Shown piece by piece: positions 42,540 to 49,059 of a DNA stretch of 49,059 nucleotides. The stretch's first letter is position 1, and the number at the start of each line of letters is the position of its first letter. Under the pieces are notes generated by a model, which made no database searches, was not told where the DNA came from, and worked only from the letters and a program-made list of their open reading frames with translations. Source of the DNA: Phycisphaerales bacterium (GTDB taxonomy: Bacteria > Planctomycetota > Phycisphaerae > UBA1845); NCBI GenBank assembly GCA_013140575.1, contig JABFSN010000169.1, positions 1-49,059 on the forward strand. The letters run 5' to 3'. The position numbers and the translations under genes were made by a program.

Positions 42540-45500
42540 TCACGATCCCGCCGCCGACGGGCAATCGCACGCGGCGACGCCGCCGAAGGCCTCCAGTACG
42601 CCGAGGATATCGAACACGTCAATGAGACCGTCGCCCGTGCGACAAGGGGCGAGGTCGAGGACGTCGCAATCGCAACCGCCGGTCGTAGGGCAGACGCCCG
42701 CAAAGCCGTCCAGTACGCACAGGATGTCGAAGACGTCGTTGCTCCCGTTTCCGTCGACATCGCCGTACTCCACGCGGCGGTTGTCGCAATGGCCGCTGTA
42801 GCAATGATCGAGCGTGCAGACGTCTCCGTCGCGGCAGTCGGCGGCCGACACACACGCATCACACGCGTCGGGAATGCCGTTGCCGTTTTCGTCCACGTGC
42901 AATCCGGCGGACAAGTCGCATTCATCGGCGATTCCATTGCCGTCGCAGTCCGCTTGACACTCGTCCGGGACGCCATCCGCGTTGCAGTCCGCGCTTCGGC
43001 CCGCGGCGATGTCCTGAACATCGTAGACGAGATTGGCATTGCAGTCGGACTCGCATTCATCGGGCAGGAGGTTTCCGCCGGAGGGAAGCACGTCGAACGA
43101 CGCGCCGGACTGAATGTCGCAGTCGTCGAGGACGAGGTTACCGTTGCAGTCAAAGGGCGATGACGCGACGAGTTGAACGGCGTTCCGCATCAGTATCCGG
43201 CCGAAGCGGACATCATCGTCCCAGTCTTCCAGAACTTCCACTGCGGCGTTCACGTATACGACTCGTCCGAGGCCGTAATCGTACGTCGCCGCCATGGGGG
43301 CGCCGTCCTGAGACCATTTGATGACGATTCTCGCGCCGGGGTTCAGGCCGGCCGCCACGGTCAGACTGCTAATTGGCGAGGACGGCGGCAGATCGCGGGC
43401 GAGAGGACTGTCGAATGAGACCAGCTCGAGGCCGGACCGTTCGACGAAGCCCACGACATCGGCGGCCGGGTCGGCGTCGCAGAGGGCGCTCGCGAACCAG
43501 GGACGCGATTGAAATAAGACCAGTCCGCCGCCATTCTGAACGAATTCATCTATCGTGTCGTAACAGAACATCGGCTGCTGGCGGTCGTTCAGCGCCATGA
43601 TCAGCACGTCGTAATCGGTCAGGGAGTGCCCCGGCAGAAACGCATCGAACACCGTAACGCTGACCCGGGCGGGCAAGTCTTCCAGGCCGGCGACGAATCC
43701 CGGATTGACGCGGCCGGCGACGAGAATGCGCAGTGGCGTGTCGCAATCATCAAGACGTCCGTCTTGATTGCAGTCGCGCGTGGGGTCCATCTGAATCTCG
43801 CAATCGTCGAGAACGTAATTGCGGTCGCAGTCGGCGGCGGCTTCACTGCGATCCGGAAAGCCGTTCAGATTGCAGTCCGTTTGGCATTCATCGGGGATGC
43901 CGTCGCCGCCCGCCGGCAGTGTGTCGGCGGTCCGGCCGGCGGCGGTTTCGCATACGTCGAGGGCGCCGTTGCGATTGCAATCGCGGCGCGGAGTGCCGAC
44001 GTAGTTGAGAATGTTGGCGAGCAGTTGTCGCCCGTAGGGCACATCGCCGGACCAGGTCTTTTCGGCCTGGGTCGCCCCGGAGTCGTTCACGTAGACGACG
44101 CGACCGAAGTGATAGGGATACGTGACAACGAGTGGAGCGTCGTCCGCGGTCCAGGCCAGCGCGACCGAGGCGCGGGGCTTCAGTTCCAGCATGGTGCCTC
44201 GACCCGTGAGCGCCGAATGCGTCGGGAGGCCGATCGCGAGGGGGGACGTCGGGTCAACGACTTCAGTTCCAGTGCGCACGGTGGCGGGACCGAGATGCCG
44301 CAATGGAGAGGCTCGCCCGTGGAACTGCAGGTAGCCCGGAAACGAGTTGATTAAGACGAGACCGCCCCCGGCGGCGACGAACGAATCGACGCGGCGCATC
44401 AGATCGGCCCCGGCGCTCACGCCGACGCGCTCCAGCACGACGACGTCGTATGCCGACAAGCTGGCCGGAATCGCATCGGCGGAGACGCGCACCAGCGTAT
44501 GCCCGGCGCTCTCCACAGCGTCGGCAAAGCCGGCATTAATGTCGCCGCCGGCCAGGACGACCAGCGCCGTTCGGCATTCGTCCGGAACGGCGTCACCATC
44601 ACAATCGTCACTGGAAGCAGCGGCGAGATCGCATCCGTCGGGAAGACCGTTTCGGTTGCAATCGCGTCCGCCAGGCGCGGTGGCGTCGAGCAGATCGGGG
44701 GTTCCATTGGCGTTGCAGTCGGATTGGCATTGGTCGGGCACGCCGTCCCCACCCGCGGGGAAGACGTCGGTCGATCGCCCGGACTGTATGTCGCAAAAAT
44801 CGGGAACACCATTGGCGTCGCAATCGCCGTCGGAACATGGCGGGCCGGTAAGGGTCATGCGGAACGCGCCGTAGTCATCCGCCGCGGCGCCGGACACGCG
44901 GACGAAGTATTTCCGGCGGGCGAGCACGTCGATGGTGGCGACGGACTGCAGGCCACAGGCATTGTCGTTGCACGTGAGCTCGACGGCGCCGATGAGCCCG
45001 CACGACGCGTGAAACGAAAGTGCCGTATCGAAGGTTGAGCCGCAGAGATCGACGGTCAGGACGCCGCTGCGTGAGGGGGTATAGACGTACCAGACGTCCG
45101 GCGCTTCGCAACTGCATTCGGCACACCCGTCGACGGCGGCGCCCTCCGTGGACGCGCGATAGACGAATCCGGGACAAACGGAACGAGCGGCGGCGCATGT
45201 GTCGCCCGGAAGCGCGGCGCTGCGAATGATGTCGCATTCGTCCGGAACGGCGTTCGCGTTGCAGTCGGCGCTGAATCCGGAGGCAAGATCGCAGGCGTCG
45301 CGCAGGCCGTTGGAATTGCAGTCGGAGTCCTGGCAGTCGTCGAGTACGCCGTCGGCGTCGCAGTCGCCGCTGTGACCCGATTCCAGATCGCATTCATCGG
45401 GAGTGCCGTTCAGATTACAGTCAGCACCGGTTCCATCGGCGAGCGCGCAAGAATCGGGTACGCCGTCGGCGTTGCAGTCAACGGCGTCGTTGTTGAAGAT

Positions 45501-48500
45501 GTTGCAACTGTCGGCAAGGCCGTCGTCATTGCAATCGGGCTCGCATTCGTCGGGAATGCCGTTGCCGCCGCAGTCCACCGACCGACCCGTCGCAATATCC
45601 ACGCTATCGTCGATGCCATTGCAATTGCAGTCATGGTCGCACACGTCCGGAATGGCGTTCGCATTGCAGTCCAGGGCGCTTCCGTCGGCAAGATCGCACG
45701 CGTCCGGCGTGCGGCTGTCGTCGCAATCGCCGGCGTCTCCGAAGGCGATGGCGACGGCATCGGAAACACCGTCGCGGTCACAATCCCCCGCCTCGTAGGC
45801 GCCGATATCGACGACCGGCGATTGCGGGTCGCGGGCGTCGCCGATGAAGGGGTCGTCGAGAAACCTGGCGAAACCGTCGGCGTCCCAGGGCAGACGTTCG
45901 GAAGAGTCGCCGTCCGCATCGACGTCGGTTCCGTCGGCAGGCAGGAAACTCGAATCCGCCGCGTCGATGCACGGCGATTCGCCGGAAAGGCGGAGATTGT
46001 CGTCCGGCGTGCCGAATGCGCCGTCAACGCCGCGGGGATTGACCAAGAGCGGATTGGAAGCGAAGTTACCGTCAAGCCCCCACTCGACGGGCAGCGCATC
46101 AACGCAGGAGTTAGAGAGATGTGCGGGCCCGGCGTTGGAATTCCACTGCGAGGCGTAAGTAATTCCGGTCATGTCACGGTTGGCCCAGAGAATGGAATTA
46201 TGAATCTCGTCCTGCACGCCGCCAAGAGTACGGACGCCGCCTCCATTGCGCCCCGCGACGTTGAAGGCGATCGTGCAGTTCACCAGCTCGGCCGGGGCGT
46301 TCGCCGCATGCAGAATGGCGCCGCCATCCAGGATCGCGCGATTCGACCCGAACGCGCAATTCGAAAGGGAGACGGGTGTTTGGGCGCCGGTCAGGTCGTC
46401 GCCGTTGTGCATGGCGCCGCCGCGTTCGGCACGGTTTCCGAAGAAGACGCAATTGACCAACGTTGCATGTGCCGAAAACAGGTGGGCCATGGCGCCGCCA
46501 TTGGCGGCCGACGAATTGGCGACAAAGGAGGCCGCGGTGATTTGTAGATCCGCGCCCCAGTTGTTGACCGCGCCGCCGGCGCCGGTGACGCGGTTGGCCT
46601 GAAACACGCAATTGCGAATTGCGGGTTTTCCACCGCCGAACCACGCGGCGCCGCCATTGTGGGCCGAGTTGTTCGTGAATGTGCAATTGTGAAACACCGG
46701 GTCACCGCCATCGTCAAAAATGGGTCCGCCGCCGAGCAGAAAACCGTCGTCGCCATTCACCAGGGGGTTGCCAAGCAACGAACCCAGGTTGGCGCTGGCC
46801 ACCGCGCCGCCGTGTTGAGAGGCTTCATTCTCCACGAATGTGCATGCCTCGACTGTGGGACTTCCCACTTCGATGTAGAGGGCGCCGCCGAAGACGGCAA
46901 AATTGTGCACAAACGTGCAATGGGCGATTCGCATGGACCCCTGCGATACGTACATTCCGCCCCCGGCGAAGGGTGCGCAGAGATCTTCGGCGGTCCGGCC
47001 GCCGGACACGACGAATCCGTCAAAGGTCACCGGCGCGTCGATTTCCACGGCGGTGACAACGCGATAGACGTTGTCGCCGTCGTGATCAGAGTCATCGTCA
47101 CTGTCGTCATCACCCAGCAGGTCGCCCGACAGAATGGTCGGGAATGCGACGGGATCGCGCTGGTCGATAGTCGTTTCGTTTCCGGCGAACCCGCCGTACA
47201 GAGAGACGCCGGCGGCAAGACGAAACGTGGCGCCGCGACTTCCGCCGGGCGGCGCGGGTGAGTAGCGGCCGGTCGCGACCCAGATTTCGGTGACCGCGTT
47301 TTCCGCACGTGCGGCGATGCGCAGGGCGGACTGCAGATCGGCGAAGGCGTCGGCCCAGTTCGTGCCGAGGTTCAGGCCATTGGCGTCGGAACGAACGTAT
47401 AGTCGCCCGATCTCGCATTCGTCGGGCACGCCGTTTCGGTCAAGGTCCGCGCTGACGCCCACCACAAGATCGCAGTCGTCGGGAATGACGTTGTTGTTGC
47501 AGTCGCGTAGGTCCAGTTCGCAGATGTCGGGGATTCCATTGGATTGGCAATCGGCCGCTCCGTGTTGAACGATGTCGCATTCGTCAAGAATGCCATTGAA
47601 ATCGCAATCGACCGCCGAGCCACCGGTCCATTCACATGAATCAGGTACGACGTTTCCGTTGCAATCGCCCGACGGGTCTTCGCAGCGATCGGGAACAGAG
47701 TTCCCATTGCAGTCCGCCTCCATTCCCTGCGCCAGGTCGCAGGCGTCGAACACGCCGTTCCCGTTGCAGTCACGGAAGGGGTCGCAGTTGTCCGGAATTC
47801 CGTTGCCATCGCAATCCAACGCCGTGCCGGCAAGCAGGTCGCAGGAGTCGGCCGCTGCGTTCCCGTTGCAATCGGGTTCACACTCGTCCAGGATGCCGTC
47901 GACAGCGCAGTCCAGTCCCGGATCCCCCGCGATCTGGTCGGCGTCGGGGATGCCGTCGCCATTGCAGTCGCGGCCCGCGCTCGGCGTGACGCAGAGCGAG
48001 AACACCTGCGGCCCAATGGGGACATTCGATCCATGAATCTCGATTCGCCACAGACCGGGAACGGGATCGTCCACGAGCACCTGCTCGATGTTGTTGAGGT
48101 CATCGGCCCGGTTTCGAGCGGCCGGCAATTCGGGCCTCGCAGGTTCGAGCGTCCAGGAATAATGCCGAATGTTCGAGCCCGGTTCGTGAATCACAATATC
48201 GAGATTGTTGACCAGCGATCCATCGACGTTGGGAGCGGCGAAAGGATCGTCCCACGCCAGCGTGGCCCGAAGTTCGGCATCTTGATTGCTGATGAACACA
48301 TTCACCACGTGCGTCTGATTTTGTCCGACCGCCGCTTCCAGAAAAGCGCCGATTCGCATGGCGTCAATGGCCGGCACGATGCGCACGGAACCGAAACCGG
48401 ACTGATAGTCGGGGCCGGGATTGCCGAGATCGACGGCCGTGTGCGCGAGTAGCACCTTCAGCGTCGAGTTGCGCGGATCGCGCTGCCCGGGGTAGTGAAG

Positions 48501-49059
48501 ACGATAATCCTGCAACAAAAGCGCGGCCAAGCCGGTGACGGTGGGCGTGGCCATCGACGTTCCGCAGAATCTACGATAACCGCCGGTTGAGGAACACGAG
48601 GTAACGCCGACGTCGTCATCGGTCTGACATCCGGGCGCGGAAATGTCGGGTTTCAACCGCCCGTCGTCGGTTGGTCCCCAACTCGTAAACGCAGTGACGG
48701 AATCGTCATTGGAATTCAAGGCCCCCACTGTGATGTGATTCTTGGCGCCGGCGGGGGGGGCCGTGGAATGGTATCCGCCAGGGCTGACGAGGCAACAGTT
48801 GCCGCATCCGCGTTCGTTTCCGTTCGCCCAGACAATTCGATAAGGATCGCCGAGGGCGCCGGCCACGATCGCGTCAATAACCATGGACGTGACGCCGTAA
48901 TCGCCGGTAATGTCGCAACCAAGAAGATTGCCGCACACGTTCGTCCCGATGGAGTTATTGGCGATGTCGGCGCCGTGAAGGTGGATGGCTTCGGCGTAGT
49001 CGGACTCGATGTCGCCCGGGTTGGTATAGAGGAAGATGCCGGTGCCGTCCGTCTGGAGA
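42540..49059 (-). CDS. Giant subtilase / beta-helix / calcium-repeat secreted protein (5' end off window)
   Basis: 2172 residues are visible and the frame is open to the right edge, so the N-terminus, signal peptide and probably the catalytic Asp and His lie outside. The visible part opens in a peptidase S8 domain with NNSIGTN and the catalytic-Ser motif GTSMATP. A beta-sandwich domain follows (ends about 47990), then about 11 DCNxNGIPDxCD repeats, a right-handed beta-helix (about 47405-45800) and 11 more repeats. A PPC-like domain (45215-44835) is then followed by two copies of a GATase/ThuA-like domain (44580-43990, 43745-43150) separated by further repeats. The dockerin-like C-terminus has YGDVDGNGSNDVFDILCVLDG. 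Probably a surface or secreted protease. Confidence 0.9.
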   Translation of the reverse strand, partial: LQTDGTGIFLYTNPGDIESDYAEAIHLHGADIANNSIGTNVCGNLLGCDITGDYGVTSMVIDAIVAGALGDPYRIVWANGNERGCGNCCLVSPGGYHSTAPPAGAKNHITVGALNSNDDSVTAFTSWGPTDDGRLKPDISAPGCQTDDDVGVTSCSSTGGYRRFCGTSMATPTVTGLAALLLQDYRLHYPGQRDPRNSTLKVLLAHTAVDLGNPGPDYQSGFGSVRIVPAIDAMRIGAFLEAAVGQNQTHVVNVFISNQDAELRATLAWDDPFAAPNVDGSLVNNLDIVIHEPGSNIRHYSWTLEPARPELPAARNRADDLNNIEQVLVDDPVPGLWRIEIHGSNVPIGPQVFSLCVTPSAGRDCNGDGIPDADQIAGDPGLDCAVDGILDECEPDCNGNAAADSCDLLAGTALDCDGNGIPDNCDPFRDCNGNGVFDACDLAQGMEADCNGNSVPDRCEDPSGDCNGNVVPDSCEWTGGSAVDCDFNGILDECDIVQHGAADCQSNGIPDICELDLRDCNNNVIPDDCDLVVGVSADLDRNGVPDECEIGRLYVRSDANGLNLGTNWADAFADLQSALRIAARAENAVTEIWVATGRYSPAPPGGSRGATFRLAAGVSLYGGFAGNETTIDQRDPVAFPTILSGDLLGDDDSDDDSDHDGDNVYRVVTAVEIDAPVTFDGFVVSGGRTAEDLCAPFAGGGMYVSQGSMRIAHCTFVHNFAVFGGALYIEVGSPTVEACTFVENEASQHGGAVASANLGSLLGNPLVNGDDGFLLGGGPIFDDGGDPVFHNCTFTNNSAHNGGAAWFGGGKPAIRNCVFQANRVTGAGGAVNNWGADLQITAASFVANSSAANGGAMAHLFSAHATLVNCVFFGNRAERGGAMHNGDDLTGAQTPVSLSNCAFGSNRAILDGGAILHAANAPAELVNCTIAFNVAGRNGGGVRTLGGVQDEIHNSILWANRDMTGITYASQWNSNAGPAHLSNSCVDALPVEWGLDGNFASNPLLVNPRGVDGAFGTPDDNLRLSGESPCIDAADSSFLPADGTDVDADGDSSERLPWDADGFARFLDDPFIGDARDPQSPVVDIGAYEAGDCDRDGVSDAVAIAFGDAGDCDDSRTPDACDLADGSALDCNANAIPDVCDHDCNCNGIDDSVDIATGRSVDCGGNGIPDECEPDCNDDGLADSCNIFNNDAVDCNADGVPDSCALADGTGADCNLNGTPDECDLESGHSGDCDADGVLDDCQDSDCNSNGLRDACDLASGFSADCNANAVPDECDIIRSAALPGDTCAAARSVCPGFVYRASTEGAAVDGCAECSCEAPDVWYVYTPSRSGVLTVDLCGSTFDTALSFHASCGLIGAVELTCNDNACGLQSVATIDVLARRKYFVRVSGAAADDYGAFRMTLTGPPCSDGDCDANGVPDFCDIQSGRSTDVFPAGGDGVPDQCQSDCNANGTPDLLDATAPGGRDCNRNGLPDGCDLAAASSDDCDGDAVPDECRTALVVLAGGDINAGFADAVESAGHTLVRVSADAIPASLSAYDVVVLERVGVSAGADLMRRVDSFVAAGGGLVLINSFPGYLQFHGRASPLRHLGPATVRTGTEVVDPTSPLAIGLPTHSALTGRGTMLELKPRASVALAWTADDAPLVVTYPYHFGRVVYVNDSGATQAEKTWSGDVPYGRQLLANILNYVGTPRRDCNRNGALDVCETAAGRTADTLPAGGDGIPDECQTDCNLNGFPDRSEAAADCDRNYVLDDCEIQMDPTRDCNQDGRLDDCDTPLRILVAGRVNPGFVAGLEDLPARVSVTVFDAFLPGHSLTDYDVLIMALNDRQQPMFCYDTIDEFVQNGGGLVLFQSRPWFASALCDADPAADVVGFVERSGLELVSFDSPLARDLPPSSPISSLTVAAGLNPGARIVIKWSQDGAPMAATYDYGLGRVVYVNAAVEVLEDWDDDVRFGRILMRNAVQLVASSPFDCNGNLVLDDCDIQSGASFDVLPSGGNLLPDECESDCNANLVYDVQDIAAGRSADCNADGVPDECQADCDGNGIADECDLSAGLHVDENGNGIPDACDACVSAADCRDGDVCTLDHCYSGHCDNRRVEYGDVDGNGSNDVFDILCVLDGFAGVCPTTGGCDCDVLDLAPCRTGDGLIDVFDILGVLEAFGGVAACDCPSAAGS

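Noticed and set aside
43626-46547. Long plus-strand frames opposite the giant secreted protein
   Set aside because: They follow the periodicity of the DCNxNGIPDxCD-coding repeats on the other strand (Val/Ile/Ala-rich) and are repeat shadows.

Overview
The window is a high-GC bacterial chromosome segment, most likely from a planctomycete (Planctomycetota, possibly near the Phycisphaerae). The case rests on three things. A giant secreted protein carries dozens of DCNxNGIPDxCD-type calcium-binding repeats and a dockerin-like C-terminus. A 1411-residue secreted protein has two PQQ-type propellers. Short, mostly single genes are separated by intergenic spacers full of dispersed hairpin elements. 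No species assignment is possible from the sequence alone. There are no rRNAs, complete insertion sequences or CRISPR arrays, and two tRNAs (Ala-TGC, Tyr-GTA) are present.

Layout. 1-2.7 kb: a secreted monooxygenase-like small protein divergent from an AraC-type regulator, then a spacer with dispersed hairpins and a LuxR-type regulator. 2.8-5 kb: a minus-strand operon of a DnaJ/CbpA-like co-chaperone, a small two-TM protein and a pteridine-reductase-type SDR. 5.1-9.5 kb: valS (with an internal zinc-ribbon-like insertion) and a FIST sensor protein. 9.6-14.9 kb: uvrB; a two-gene PIN-toxin-like module; a 21-bp minisatellite; a truncated second copy of the uvrB 5' end; a DUF2310-like zinc protein; and a MazG/PRA-PH-like protein. 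15-22 kb: a POT peptide transporter, a TlpA-like thioredoxin, a secreted MBL-fold hydrolase, a YdeI-like protein, a PHP phosphoesterase and an unknown protein. 22.4-27.5 kb: an exopolysaccharide-initiating sugar transferase, a lipoprotein, tRNA-Ala and a CgeB-like glycosyltransferase/FkbM methyltransferase fusion. 27.7-38.2 kb: an IPTL-CTERM cysteine-repeat protein, tRNA-Tyr, an exported methyltransferase-like protein, an MFS transporter, an outer-membrane barrel protein with a 57-aa lipoprotein, a GT2 glycosyltransferase, a lipoprotein and mtnP. 38.3-49 kb: the PQQ/TPR protein, convergent with a giant subtilase/beta-helix protein that runs off the right edge.

How the parts relate. Housekeeping functions (ValRS, UvrB, MTA phosphorylase, co-chaperone, two tRNAs) are interspersed with cell-surface genes: polysaccharide initiation, glycosyl/methyl transfer, sorting-tagged exoproteins, an outer-membrane barrel and lipoproteins. 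The most unusual locus is 11.5-13.0 kb. There the first 62 codons of uvrB and their upstream region occur twice as direct repeats, about 1.29 kb apart. Between them lie a PIN-domain gene, its small downstream partner and a 21-bp tandem repeat. The arrangement resembles a cassette that entered the 5' end of uvrB and rebuilt it. Several families of dispersed palindromic elements recur in the spacers, two of them at identical length (118 bp and 85 bp) in distant copies.
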